DNA of 53,938 bases from positions 1 to 53,938 of the forward strand of contig JAEYRK010000065.1 of the NCBI GenBank assembly GCA_023435645.1, in the 5' to 3' direction. The notes under the pieces were generated by a model. That model was given only the letters and a program-made list of their open reading frames with translations, made no database searches and was not told the DNA's origin. A program made the translations under genes and the position numbers. Every line of letters starts with the position of its first letter. Within the stretch, counting starts at the first letter, position 1. Below are positions 30,772 to 39,429 of this stretch, one piece after another. Origin of the DNA: Bacillota bacterium (GTDB lineage Bacteria; Bacillota; Clostridia; Lachnospirales; Lachnospiraceae).

Positions 30772-32103
30772 TTACTTCGCCTCCTTCTCAGCTATTTTAC
30801 TGTCATCAGCTACTGATAACCGGGTCCCGGCACCATCCCGGGTATCGGCTATCTCTGTGCCCGCTGCTTCTTCCTGGGTATGGGATACATCTGAGTCTGC
30901 TGCTTCTTCGTTCTCCGTCCTTGCCGCTTGGTCAGGAAGATCGGTTCCGGGCTTTAATGGCTGTTCCGGAGTAGTGACTCCGGGTTTCCCATCAGACCGC
31001 CCTATATGCAGTCTGGCCTTTTTTAGGAAGGCTCCGGCTGCTGTCTTCATCAGCATGGAGAAGGCTGAAAAGTATATAATAACAGCAATTACGATATCAA
31101 TGATCTCCGGCTTAAATCCGTAAAGGCTGGTCAGTGTTCCGCCTCTCTGGATATGGGAGATGAATAATGCGGAGAAAACAATACCGATTGGACTGGAGTT
31201 ACCAAGCAATGCTACAGCAATACCGTTAAAGCCGTTGGCAGCGATTACATTAATCGGTTCATAGGTCATGCTGCTACCCTTGATTGCTGTCGGTGCAAGA
31301 ATGTAGAAGGCACCACCAAGCCCTGCCAGTCCTCCTGCAATTACCATGGTGTAGATGATATTTCTGGTTCCATTCATACCTGCATATTTACTGGCATGCT
31401 TATTATAGCCCGTTGCCTTTAGCTCATAGCCAAAGGTGGTCTTATTCAGAACGACAAACAGGATAATTGCCAGTATAATTGCAAAATAAATCGAGATATT
31501 TACATTTGAGCCCTTCACTCCAAGGGAAGGAATCTGTGCAGAGGAGGGCAAATATGCTGTTCTCGTCATCATGGCAACATACATTTTTTTATTTCCCCTG
31601 ATCCACATGTCCACCAGATACATACCAATATAATTGAACATAATCGAGGTAATAACCTCATTTACATTCAGAAATGCCTTGAAGAAGCCGGGGATGATTC
31701 CCCACAGCATTCCGCCGATCATACCTGCCAGAATACAGGCTATCCAGTGAATTCGGGGATCCATAGGAAACATAAAGCCCACATACATGGCAAAGAACAT
31801 TCCCATGGTGTACTGTCCCGATGCACCGATATTAAACAATCCCATCTTGAAGGCGAAGCCGACGGCAAGACCTGTCATCATAATCGGTGTGGCAAAATAG
31901 AACACATCACCGAGCTTTCGAAAGCCTCCGGTCAAAACTGTCCTGAAGCCTATCCCAGCCTTCTCTGACCCTGCGATCACCATAACGATAAATCCAATGA
32001 TTAAGCCAAGGGCTATCGCCAAAAGCGCAGAGGTGAATGCTGAAAACCCCTTACTTTTCGTAAGCTTTTTTAAATAATAATTCACCTTATCCATAAAAGT
32101 CAC
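30772..32103 (-). CDS. ABC transporter permease, NupP/YufP type (nucleosides)
   Basis: Second permease subunit of the BMP importer, membrane region about residues 20-360 with motifs such as MGLFNIGASGQYTMG, ELKATGYNKHASKYAGMNGTRNII and GLAGLGGAFYILAPTA. An unusually long hydrophilic tail (about residues 365-443) is rich in Glu, Ala, Thr and Asp and has no counterpart in typical YufP; it may be cytoplasmic and disordered. Start taken at GTG 32103 (AAGGA about 11 bases upstream); ATG 32094 is an alternative. It overlaps nothing and is followed after one base by the second permease. Confidence 0.9.
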   Translation of the reverse strand: MTFMDKVNYYLKKLTKSKGFSAFTSALLAIALGLIIGFIVMVIAGSEKAGIGFRTVLTGGFRKLGDVFYFATPIMMTGLAVGFAFKMGLFNIGASGQYTMGMFFAMYVGFMFPMDPRIHWIACILAGMIGGMLWGIIPGFFKAFLNVNEVITSIMFNYIGMYLVDMWIRGNKKMYVAMMTRTAYLPSSAQIPSLGVKGSNVNISIYFAIILAIILFVVLNKTTFGYELKATGYNKHASKYAGMNGTRNIIYTMVIAGGLAGLGGAFYILAPTAIKGSSMTYEPINVIAANGFNGIAVALLGNSSPIGIVFSALFISHIQRGGTLTSLYGFKPEIIDIVIAVIIYFSAFSMLMKTAAGAFLKKARLHIGRSDGKPGVTTPEQPLKPGTDLPDQAARTENEEAADSDVSHTQEEAAGTEIADTRDGAGTRLSVADDSKIAEKEAK

Positions 32104-32127
32104 ACTGCATACATTCCTTCCCTTAGA

Positions 32128-33654
32128 TTAATTGACATCCCGCTTTGCTCCGGACATATAAAGGCCCAGCTCTTGAACGGTAGTTTTCTTAGGATCCAAC
32201 TCTCCGACAATCTCACCCTCATACATGACCAGAATTCGGTCACTGACATTCATGACCTCGTCCAGCTCAAGGGAAACCAATAATACTCCCTTGCCTGCGT
32301 CTCGTGTTGCTACCAGCTGCCGGTGAATGTACTCAATTGCTCCGACATCAAGCCCTCTCGTCGGTTGTACTGCTACCAGCAGACGATGTTCCTTATCAAT
32401 CTCTCTGGCAACAATTGCCTTCTGTTGATTACCGCCTGACATACTTCTGGTAACCGTCACCGGTCCCTGACCGCTTCTAACATCATATTGCTCAATCAGA
32501 CGCTCCGCATAGGAACGCATCTTCTTTTTACGGATAAAGCCCTTATTTTTAAATTCAGGCTGCCAATATCTCTGAAGGACCATATTCTCCTCCAGGGAAT
32601 AATCCAGTACCAGACCATGCTTATGCCTGTCTTCGGGGATATGGCTCATTCCCGTTTTGGATCTTGTACGAATAGTGGCCTTTGTTATATTCCTGCCGCA
32701 CAAGGTCATATTCCCCTTGCTCAGCTTCTCCAAACCTGTCAGGGCGGCAACAAATTCGGATTGTCCGTTTCCGTCAATTCCGGCCAGGCAGACAATTTCA
32801 CCTGCATGAACATCAAAGGAGACATTTTTCACCGCATTGTTCTTATGAGTCTGGGAGGGTACGGTAACATCTCTGACGGACAGTACCACCTCTCTCTTCA
32901 TCGCTTCCTTCTTATCAACGATGAAGTTGACATCTCTGCCTACCATCATTCGTGAAAGCTCTTCCTTTGAGGTATCCTTTATGTCAACTGTGCCGATGCA
33001 TTTTCCTTTTCGTAGAACAGTACAGCGGTCAGCAACAGCCATGATCTCGTTTAATTTGTGTGTGATAAATAGGATGGATTTCCCTTCCTTTGCAAATCCC
33101 CGCATAATATCCATCAGCTCATCAATTTCCTGCGGAGTAAGCACGGCAGTCGGCTCATCAAAGATTAGAATATCATTTTCTCTATAAAGCATCTTTAAGA
33201 TTTCAACACGCTGCTGCATTCCTACGGAGATCTTCTCAATATAGGCATCCGGATTAACCTTAAGTCCATACTGCTCACTTAAGGCAATCACCTTTTCTCT
33301 GGCTTCATTTTTCTGAATGAAACCCAGCTTCTTCGGTTCAACACCGAGTATAATATTTTCTAATACGGTAAAGATATCCACCAGCTTAAAGTGCTGATGA
33401 ACCATACCGATGCCTAAGGCATTCGCATCGTTTGGATTACTGATCTTCACGGCTTGTCCGTTCTTTCTGATCTCACCCTTTTCAGCTTTATAAAGACCGA
33501 ATAAAACGCTCATCAGAGTAGATTTACCGGCACCGTTCTCCCCAAGAAGTGCATGGATCTCTCCCTTACGAAGCCTTAAGGTGATATCGTCATTTGCCAC
33601 GATACCCGGGAATTCTTTTGTGATACCAATCATTTCAATAATATAGTTTTCCAC
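32128..33654 (-). CDS. ABC transporter ATP-binding protein, NupO/YufO type (two ATPase domains)
   Basis: ATPase with two fused nucleotide-binding domains, as in sugar and nucleoside importers. Domain one: Walker A GENGAGKST, signature ISVGMQQRVEIL, Walker B DILIFDEPTAVL. Domain two: degenerate Walker A GIDGNGQSE, signature MSGGNQQKAIVARE, Walker B-like region LLVAVQPTRGLDVGA. The frame extends to 33699, but GTG 33654 has GAGG five bases upstream and gives VENYIIEMIGITKEFPG, closely matching YufO (508 aa). It follows the lipoprotein gene after a terminator at 33901-33930 and precedes both permeases. Confidence 0.94.
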   Translation of the reverse strand: MENYIIEMIGITKEFPGIVANDDITLRLRKGEIHALLGENGAGKSTLMSVLFGLYKAEKGEIRKNGQAVKISNPNDANALGIGMVHQHFKLVDIFTVLENIILGVEPKKLGFIQKNEAREKVIALSEQYGLKVNPDAYIEKISVGMQQRVEILKMLYRENDILIFDEPTAVLTPQEIDELMDIMRGFAKEGKSILFITHKLNEIMAVADRCTVLRKGKCIGTVDIKDTSKEELSRMMVGRDVNFIVDKKEAMKREVVLSVRDVTVPSQTHKNNAVKNVSFDVHAGEIVCLAGIDGNGQSEFVAALTGLEKLSKGNMTLCGRNITKATIRTRSKTGMSHIPEDRHKHGLVLDYSLEENMVLQRYWQPEFKNKGFIRKKKMRSYAERLIEQYDVRSGQGPVTVTRSMSGGNQQKAIVAREIDKEHRLLVAVQPTRGLDVGAIEYIHRQLVATRDAGKGVLLVSLELDEVMNVSDRILVMYEGEIVGELDPKKTTVQELGLYMSGAKRDVN

Positions 33655-33900
33655 GTTAACCTCTTCCATAAAGTTATTATATATTTTCATTCGAAACAAT
33701 CTTAAGCCGGTAAACTATCCTATGAATAAATCTGCGATCCAATCTATTGATCTATCCAAGCCCAACGGCTTCCTCCCATAGGAAAGAAAGGATCAGCTTA
33801 AGCTGATACAATGACAGGAATGAATCCTGGCTGGCCGGAGGTATTGATTTGATTATGTTACATAAAGATGCCAGCATAACTGATGAATCCTTCAAGTTAT

Positions 33901-33930
33901 AAAAAAGGGGAAAGACAATCATCTTTCCCC
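33901..33930 (-). terminator. Terminator between the BMP lipoprotein and its ABC genes
   Basis: GGGGAAAG (33907-33914) pairs with CTTTCCCC (33923-33930), followed on the minus strand by six T. It would let the binding lipoprotein be made in excess over the membrane subunits through partial read-through. Confidence 0.9.
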
Positions 33931-33975
33931 TTGTCTAGGCTTGGACAATATGTCTGCTATGATCTATAGTGACTA

Positions 33976-35235
33976 CTATCTAACCTGAACAACTAACTTG
34001 CTTAAGTTCAAACCGCTAACAAGCTCTTCTGCAGTAGCAACACCGCTGGCATCCTCAACAGTAATTGTACGGATAGGGTCTACGCTTCCATTTACAAGCT
34101 TTGCATACACTAGATCATAGGCAGCTTTATCAAAGGATGTAAATCTGTCAAAGGCATTTGCACTGGCATCGCCAATAACCTCGGTAGGAAGACCTACACC
34201 ACCGTTGGTTGCATCAAAATATGTTGTCTTACCGGAGAAGGTGTCCCAGGTATTGGTCTTATAGATTGCCTCAAGCACCTGAATAACGGATGCTCCAAGA
34301 CCCTTGGTAGCGGAGGTAATTACTGTGTTACTATCGTATCTCTGGTCAACGTCAACACCGATAACTTTAGCTCCTGCTTCGGAAGCCGCTGCCATAACAC
34401 TCTTACCTACAGAACCGCCACAGGCAAAGATTACTTCCGTACCTTCCTGATACATGGTCTTTGCGGTTGCCTTGTTGGTATCATTCTCATCAAAGTTTCC
34501 GGTATAGTGATAGGTTACTGTTACTTCGCCATCTGCCAGGCCTAATTCAGCAGCTGCATCCTGTGCACCCTGTAAGAAACCGTATCCGAAAGCCTGTACT
34601 GCAGGAACTGCCATACCGCCCATGAAACCCAGCTTCTTCATGCCATCCTTAACTGCAGCATAGCCTGCCAGATAACCGGACTCTTCTTCCGCATACATAA
34701 CGCTTGCTACATTTGCCTTAGTCTCAAAGGTTGAATAGTCAGCAGTATGGGGTGCACCATCCAGAAGGATGAACTTTACCTCGGGGTATAAGTTCTGTGC
34801 TTCAAAAATCGGTACCTCAAACAGGAAACCGGGTGTTACGATAACCTTTGCACCACCCTGAACAGCCAGATCGATTGACGCCAGGTATCCTGCATCGGAT
34901 GCCTCTTCCGGCTTATAATACTGATGGGAGTAACCATTTGCTGTAGCAAATTCTACAACGCCCTCCCAGGAACCCTGGTTGAAGGATTTGTCATCAATGT
35001 TACCCTTGTCCGTAATCAAAGCGATTTCAAACTTACCATCATCGCCAGCACTTCCGACAGCGGTCTCGTCCTTCTTATCCTCTGCCTTTTTGTCGTCAGA
35101 TTTATCGTCCTTTTTGTCCTCCTGCTTGACAGTTCCATTCAGGTTGTCCTTCTTATCGTCTTCTTTGGAGCCACAAGCTGAGAATAAGCCTAAGGCAAGA
35201 ACGAAGACTAATAATAATGATATAATTTTTTTCAT
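33976..35235 (-). CDS. BMP family substrate-binding lipoprotein, NupN/YufN type
   Basis: Extracytoplasmic binding lipoprotein of the nucleoside ABC importer, 419 aa. Signal peptide with lipobox LFSAC (lipidated Cys21), then a highly charged Lys/Asp linker (about residues 23-65), then the periplasmic-binding fold starting FEIALITDKGNIDDKSFNQGSWEGV, the BMP family mark, with later GGMAVPAVQAFGYGF and GVDVDQRYDSNTVITSATKG. ATG after AGGAGG. It is first in the transporter cluster with a sigma-A promoter at 35278-35305. Purine nucleosides are the likely ligand by family; tdk next door is consistent with nucleoside salvage. Confidence 0.94.
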   Translation of the reverse strand: MKKIISLLLVFVLALGLFSACGSKEDDKKDNLNGTVKQEDKKDDKSDDKKAEDKKDETAVGSAGDDGKFEIALITDKGNIDDKSFNQGSWEGVVEFATANGYSHQYYKPEEASDAGYLASIDLAVQGGAKVIVTPGFLFEVPIFEAQNLYPEVKFILLDGAPHTADYSTFETKANVASVMYAEEESGYLAGYAAVKDGMKKLGFMGGMAVPAVQAFGYGFLQGAQDAAAELGLADGEVTVTYHYTGNFDENDTNKATAKTMYQEGTEVIFACGGSVGKSVMAAASEAGAKVIGVDVDQRYDSNTVITSATKGLGASVIQVLEAIYKTNTWDTFSGKTTYFDATNGGVGLPTEVIGDASANAFDRFTSFDKAAYDLVYAKLVNGSVDPIRTITVEDASGVATAEELVSGLNLSKLVVQVR

Positions 35236-35256
35236 ATCTGTTCCTCCTACATTTGT

Positions 35257-35305
35257 TCGGTTTCTACCGACATAATAATTATACTAAATCTGACGGATAT
35301 TTCAA
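35257..35305 (-). promoter_or_regulatory. Promoter and leader hairpin of the BMP lipoprotein gene
   Basis: TTGAAA (35300-35305) and TATAAT (35278-35283) on the minus strand with a 16-bp spacer. A small TCGGT/ACCGA hairpin with a 4-nt loop (35257-35270) lies at the start of the mRNA and could protect its 5' end. Confidence 0.8.
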
Positions 35306-35426
35306 CTGTTTACTACAAAATATTGATTAAAATACGAAAATGATTAAACTGTCAATCATCCTGAATTTTTATTCAAGCATCTATTTTCTCTGAGGAATCT
35401 TTGGCAAACAAGTCATTCCTAAGAAT

Positions 35427-35458
35427 AAAAAAACATGCAGAGGAACCTACATGTTTTT
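35427..35458 (-). terminator. Terminator of tdk
   Basis: AAAAACATG (35429-35437) pairs with CATGTTTTT (35450-35458), with a T-run following on the minus strand, 35 nt after the tdk stop. Confidence 0.75.
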
Positions 35459-35492
35459 CATTTTTTATTAATATTCATTTTCAAAAACAGAC

Positions 35493-36071
35493 CTATCCCT
35501 GTCTCTTCAGTCCTTCAATAAAGCATTGGTAACACATCGGCGTATAGGTATCATTTCCCCCGATCAGAATCTGTTCTCCCTCGGTAATAATTCTGCCGGT
35601 AGAATCCCTCCGGACATTGACGGTAGCCTTCTTCCCGCAGGAGCATATGGTTTTGATTTCTGTAATGGAATCGGCAATTTCCAATAATCTTTTACTGCCG
35701 GGGAAGGTCTTTGTCCTGAAATCCGTCCTGAGTCCAAAGCATAGGACAGGAACATTGAACTCTATTACAATCAGGGAGAGCTTGTCCACCTGGTCCTCAG
35801 ATAAGAACTGGGCTTCATCTATTATTATGACATCGATCTTCTGATTCAGGCCTTGGAAGGTTTCATAGATATTCTCATGATACTCAAGCTCATAAGCCGG
35901 TGAGGACAAACCAATTCTGGATTTAATCTGATGCTCTCCGTCCCTGTTGTCAATCTGTGGCTTAACAAGCCATACAGTCATGCCTCTCTCTTCATAGTTA
36001 AACTTCGTAATCAATGCCTGTGCTGTTTTTGAGCTACCCATTACCCCGTATTTAAAATATAGCTTTGCCAT
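35493..36071 (-). CDS. tdk: Thymidine kinase
   Basis: Type II thymidine kinase of nucleotide salvage, phosphorylating thymidine with ATP. N-terminal LYFKYGVMGSSKTAQALITKF provides the P-loop-like GVMGSSKT; DVIIIDEAQFL holds the Walker B/catalytic region; the zinc site is CSCGKKA and, near the C-terminus, CYQC. YTPMCYQC closes the lasso. 192 aa, normal. The frame opens at ATG 36077; ATG 36071 has GGGGG six bases upstream and starts MAKLYFKYG. The gene stands alone between the Gx transporter gene and the nucleoside-type ABC importer. Confidence 0.95.
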   Translation of the reverse strand: MAKLYFKYGVMGSSKTAQALITKFNYEERGMTVWLVKPQIDNRDGEHQIKSRIGLSSPAYELEYHENIYETFQGLNQKIDVIIIDEAQFLSEDQVDKLSLIVIEFNVPVLCFGLRTDFRTKTFPGSKRLLEIADSITEIKTICSCGKKATVNVRRDSTGRIITEGEQILIGGNDTYTPMCYQCFIEGLKRQG

Positions 36072-36268
36072 TTTCATCCCCCATACTCGTAAAATAAGTA
36101 TCGTAGTAATTGAACGATCGATCTCCGCAGATCATATCACAGATCCGTACAGCTTGTGATGATCCATCCTCATAAAATAGAATAACTATCCCATAGATCA
36201 ATCGACCAATTTCCGCAAAAATATTAGATATCTGTAAGTTCATTCGATCCGTCCCAGTGGAACAAGTT

Positions 36269-36766
36269 CTACACAGTCATGATTCTTTTTAATCTTTTCA
36301 CGATCATGGCACCCAGGATTCCAATCAAAGAGCCGGTCACCGCGCCGAACACCAATAATACCGGCAGATAGTAAACCAGATTGAGATTACTTACATACAC
36401 GATCGCCACGGCGATTTGCCCAATGTTATGGGAGACTCCGCCAATGATACTGACCCCTACCATACTAAACATCTTACTTTTCTTAAATATAACCATCATA
36501 AGCCAGCTTAGGATACCGCCTGCCAGACTAAAAAGCATTGTATTGGGATCCCGAAAGGTGAAGCCCACCAGAAGGATCCGAATAACGGACAAAACGAACG
36601 CATCCCTCCAGCCCATTCCATATAAGGCGCTAATTACAACCAGATTTGCAAGGCCAAGCTTCATCCCCGGAACTCCAAAAGGCATCGGAAACAAACTCTC
36701 GACATAAGAAAAAATAAAGGCCAAAGCAATCAAGAGTCCATAGGTTGCTATTTTCTTAGATTTCAT
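36269..36766 (-). CDS. Gx transporter family membrane protein (Hpre_diP_synt_I)
   Basis: Five- to six-helix membrane protein of 165 aa, annotated in databases as Gx transporter or heptaprenyl diphosphate synthase component I. The segment ALAFIFSYVESLFPMPFGVPGMKLGLANL near the N-terminus and GGVSHNIGQIAVA in the middle are the recognisable family parts. It is probably a small-molecule or vitamin-type carrier rather than a prenyl synthase. It follows the NusG-domain-II protein by 21 bp, a pair repeatedly seen in clostridia, and shares its promoter at 37225-37253. Confidence 0.85.
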   Translation of the reverse strand: MKSKKIATYGLLIALAFIFSYVESLFPMPFGVPGMKLGLANLVVISALYGMGWRDAFVLSVIRILLVGFTFRDPNTMLFSLAGGILSWLMMVIFKKSKMFSMVGVSIIGGVSHNIGQIAVAIVYVSNLNLVYYLPVLLVFGAVTGSLIGILGAMIVKRLKRIMTV

Positions 36767-36787
36767 GCATACTCCTTTAATTAATCA

Positions 36788-37153
36788 TTACTTGGCTACT
36801 GCATCCACAGCATTTTCCTTGCCACCAATGATTTGAAGAACCACCTTGTTTGGCAGACAAACAATGGTTTCATTTTGATAGCTGATGTCGCTGTGGTGAA
36901 CACATAGCTTATCCGGACAGCTGGCCTCGGTCATATCAACGTGCCCATCCTGAATAACGAAGGTATTCCACTCCCCATTCTCCAGCTCAACGGTATAGGA
37001 GGTATCCTTACTCAGGCTAAGCACCGTATACTCCTTACCATCCACTGTAACCCTGACCTTACTGCCCTCCTGCTTCGTTATGGCTATGACCAGCCAGGTG
37101 AGAATTCCAAGCAATAGGATAACTCCTATTAATATTTTATCATTTTTTTTCAT
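36788..37153 (-). CDS. NusG domain II-containing membrane-anchored protein
   Basis: 121-residue protein with one N-terminal membrane helix (residues 7-26) and an extracytoplasmic NusG domain II-like fold. Visible family features are VTVDGKEYTVLSLSKDTSYTVEL, then the two conserved cysteines in EASCPDKLCVHHSDIS and the ending IVCLPNKVVLQI. Function unknown; members lie near Rnf, ApbE flavin transferase or Gx transporter genes. Here it is first in a two-gene unit with the Gx transporter. ATG start, weak ribosome site. Confidence 0.85.
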   Translation of the reverse strand: MKKNDKILIGVILLLGILTWLVIAITKQEGSKVRVTVDGKEYTVLSLSKDTSYTVELENGEWNTFVIQDGHVDMTEASCPDKLCVHHSDISYQNETIVCLPNKVVLQIIGGKENAVDAVAK

Positions 37154-37224
37154 GTGGCTTTCTCCAGTACTAAATCACTGATCTCTTTCCTATGTAACAA
37201 TAGCTCGTGAAACATATATTCCAT

Positions 37225-37253
37225 ATCTTAATCCCTACATACGAAAAAGTCAA
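37225..37253 (-). promoter_or_regulatory. Sigma-A promoter of the NusG-II / Gx transporter operon
   Basis: TTGACT (37248-37253) and TAAGAT (37225-37230) on the minus strand with a 17-bp spacer, 72 bp upstream of the NusG-II gene. Confidence 0.7.
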
Positions 37254-37298
37254 GTTTGTCGGGCCTTCCCCGTGTCAAATGCTAGCAACCATTCAACA

Positions 37299-37323
37299 TA
37301 GGAGGATGCAGCGCATCCTCCTA
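37299..37323 (-). other. 11-bp hairpin downstream of the Mrp/NBP35 gene
   Basis: TAGGAGGATGC (37299-37309) pairs perfectly with GCATCCTCCTA (37313-37323) around a 3-nt loop, 38 nt after the Mrp stop. No T-run follows. It contains an SD-like AGGAGG in the 5' arm on either strand. It probably marks the transcript end. Confidence 0.55.
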
Positions 37324-37361
37324 CAGTCATGATCCATGATTCGGCTTTCAATTGGTGTTGC

Positions 37362-38207
37362 TTATTCCTTACGATCTAAATGAGTAATTAAAAAGTCTGC
37401 CAACGGGTCCAGGTGATCAGCCTCAAACAGCTCTATCATACCCTTATCGCAGGCTGCTGCGAATTTCGGATCGATTGGAAGCTTAACGGCGATAGGAATC
37501 CGGTGTTTGTTTGCTGTCTCCTCCAAATGACTCTCTCCGAAAATTGTATATTCCTTGTCACAATCCGGACACTTAAAATATGACATATTCTCAACAATAC
37601 CAAGAATCGGTATATTCATCATTTCAGCCATTTTTACTGCTTTCCCTACAATCATGGATACCAGCTCCTGCGGTGTGGTAACGATTATGATTCCGTCCAC
37701 CGCCAGGGATTGAAATACTGTAAGAGGAACATCACCGGTACCCGGTGGCATATCTACAAACATAAAATCCACATCGCTCCAGATGACATCAGTCCAGAAT
37801 TGCTTCACTGTACCGGCAATGACCGGACCTCTCCAGACCACCGGATCAGTCTCATTATCCAGTAGTAGATTAATGGACATAAGATCTACACCTGTTTTAC
37901 TTCTGGAAGGGAAAATGCCCAGCTCATTACCCTTCGCCTTCTCCTTCAAACCAAAGGCTTTTGGTATGGAAGGCCCGGTGATATCTGCATCCAGGATGGC
38001 ACTATGGTAGCCTCTCCTGTTCATCGTAACGGCTAACAGGGATGTAACCAGGGACTTACCGACACCACCCTTACCACTCACCACTCCGATTACCTTCTTT
38101 ATACTGCTCATTTCATGGGGTTGAAGGCTGAAATCCACCTTCTTTTCTTTCCTGCCGGAGCAGTCAGCTCCGCAGGAATTACAGTCTGAATTGCATTGGT
38201 CGCTCAT
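37362..38207 (-). CDS. Mrp/NBP35 family Fe-S cluster carrier ATPase
   Basis: P-loop scaffold or carrier protein for Fe-S cluster delivery. The 281 residues begin with a Cys-rich leader (Cys5, 9, 12, 16; MSDQCNSDCNSCGADC), then the deviant Walker A GKGGVGKS (45-52), switch region DADITGPSIP, FVDMPPGTGD and a CPDC pair in YFKCPDCDKEY, the bridging cluster site at the dimer face. The frame opens at 38234, but ATG 38207 follows GAGGAGA and is chosen. A sigma-A promoter lies at 38250-38277. It is divergent from the DUF4474 gene and single. Confidence 0.93.
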   Translation of the reverse strand: MSDQCNSDCNSCGADCSGRKEKKVDFSLQPHEMSSIKKVIGVVSGKGGVGKSLVTSLLAVTMNRRGYHSAILDADITGPSIPKAFGLKEKAKGNELGIFPSRSKTGVDLMSINLLLDNETDPVVWRGPVIAGTVKQFWTDVIWSDVDFMFVDMPPGTGDVPLTVFQSLAVDGIIIVTTPQELVSMIVGKAVKMAEMMNIPILGIVENMSYFKCPDCDKEYTIFGESHLEETANKHRIPIAVKLPIDPKFAAACDKGMIELFEADHLDPLADFLITHLDRKE

Positions 38208-38249
38208 AATTATCTCCTCAAATCTATAGGTCATTTCCTTATTGTACCC

Positions 38250-38277
38250 ATTATAATCTTTTTTTTATAGATGTCAA
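38250..38277 (-). promoter_or_regulatory. Sigma-A promoter of the Mrp/NBP35 gene
   Basis: TTGACA (38272-38277) and TATAAT (38250-38255) on the minus strand with a 16-bp spacer, 43 bp upstream of the start. Confidence 0.85.
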
Positions 38278-38364
38278 TGCACCCCAGCAGACAGAAAATA
38301 TCTTTAACAACTGCATGCCTCCCGGAATATGATGATATATAGCAATAAGAAGGGAGTTGATTTT

Positions 38365-39417
38365 ATGCTATCTTTACCGGCAGAAATAGCCGGGATCATC
38401 AGTGCTTCTGCCTTGTGGGCCTTTTATCTGGAGAATAAGGTATTGACTGTCATTGGTCTGTTACTATTATTGCTCTTTACCTCACTATTTTTTCGCAGAG
38501 TAAGGAAAAAGTCAAAAAAAAGAAAGAAAAAAGAGCAAGAGAAACGGGTTTCACGTCCCATAACCGATGTGATTGGGACCAATCCGGAACGCTTGGCTGA
38601 GTTAAATGAGGATTTGCAGCCCTTTGGTTTTTCCTATGAGCCTAACCAGGATTTATTCTATTCCTTAATGAACGGCTGGCAGAGAAGCTTCGGGTATTGC
38701 AGACTTTATGATGAGGCAAGTGCCGCCCTTAGTATGATCATTGATTGTGAACCGATACCTTTTGAATATAACGGAGTAAAATACCTCATTGAGTTCTGGA
38801 AGGGTCAATATGGAATGACAACCGGAGGAGAAGTCGGCATGTATTATACCACCGGACCTAATTTAAATATCCCCGGGATATTCAATGGTACCTTTTACTA
38901 TGCCTTACGGGATGAGAACCGGATCAATATGTCCTTCGCCTTCCGTAAGAACGGTAACCTTCTCTTTACAAGAAGTGCATATCATTGGTGGATTACCGGC
39001 TTCAAGCTGGGCGAATTTTCATGGCCGGAGGAGCTATCCATGGATATCATCATGGATCTCTATGACCACCGGATGGCCTATGTATTCGGAGAAGCATTGA
39101 TGAAGGTCGGTTATACCGATGAGGAATTCGCTGTCAGGGGAAGAAGAGTCTGGATCCGTTTTGATAAGCCCCACACCCCACAGCCTCATACACGGACTAA
39201 GATCATTGAGAAGCTGATGCAGAAGAATAACAAATCCTTCTGTGAGGCTTATCATTATCTGACTTCATACTACTCAGATACACTGGATAAGCTTGTAATT
39301 GTTAAAAAAGAATCTCCAAACATGTATCGTCAGATCCTCGATATGGGGAAACCCCGGGAGGTATATGATTCCTACAATAAGATTCAAGGATATGTTAAGA
39401 AGCAAGAGGTTGAATAG
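38365..39417 (+). CDS. DUF4474 domain membrane protein
   Basis: 350-residue protein of unknown function. One or two N-terminal membrane segments (about residues 5-45) are followed by a very basic stretch (RRVRKKSKKRKKKEQEK), so the rest is cytoplasmic. The C-terminal part holds the DUF4474 family region: PFGFSYEPNQDLFYSLMNGWQRSFGYCRLYDEA, then IDCEPIPFEYNGVKYLIEFWKGQYGMTTGGEVG. The frame opens at 38329; ATG 38365 has GAAGGGAG eight bases upstream. The next gene, a metallophosphoesterase, starts 12 bp after its stop, so the two are probably one transcript. Confidence 0.8.
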   Translation: MLSLPAEIAGIISASALWAFYLENKVLTVIGLLLLLLFTSLFFRRVRKKSKKRKKKEQEKRVSRPITDVIGTNPERLAELNEDLQPFGFSYEPNQDLFYSLMNGWQRSFGYCRLYDEASAALSMIIDCEPIPFEYNGVKYLIEFWKGQYGMTTGGEVGMYYTTGPNLNIPGIFNGTFYYALRDENRINMSFAFRKNGNLLFTRSAYHWWITGFKLGEFSWPEELSMDIIMDLYDHRMAYVFGEALMKVGYTDEEFAVRGRRVWIRFDKPHTPQPHTRTKIIEKLMQKNNKSFCEAYHYLTSYYSDTLDKLVIVKKESPNMYRQILDMGKPREVYDSYNKIQGYVKKQEVE

Positions 39418-39429
39418 GGAGGGTGATCC

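Noticed and set aside
36052..36243. 63-codon minus-strand frame overlapping the start of tdk
   Set aside because: No ribosome site, and it overlaps the tdk start in another frame; the protein shows no family features.
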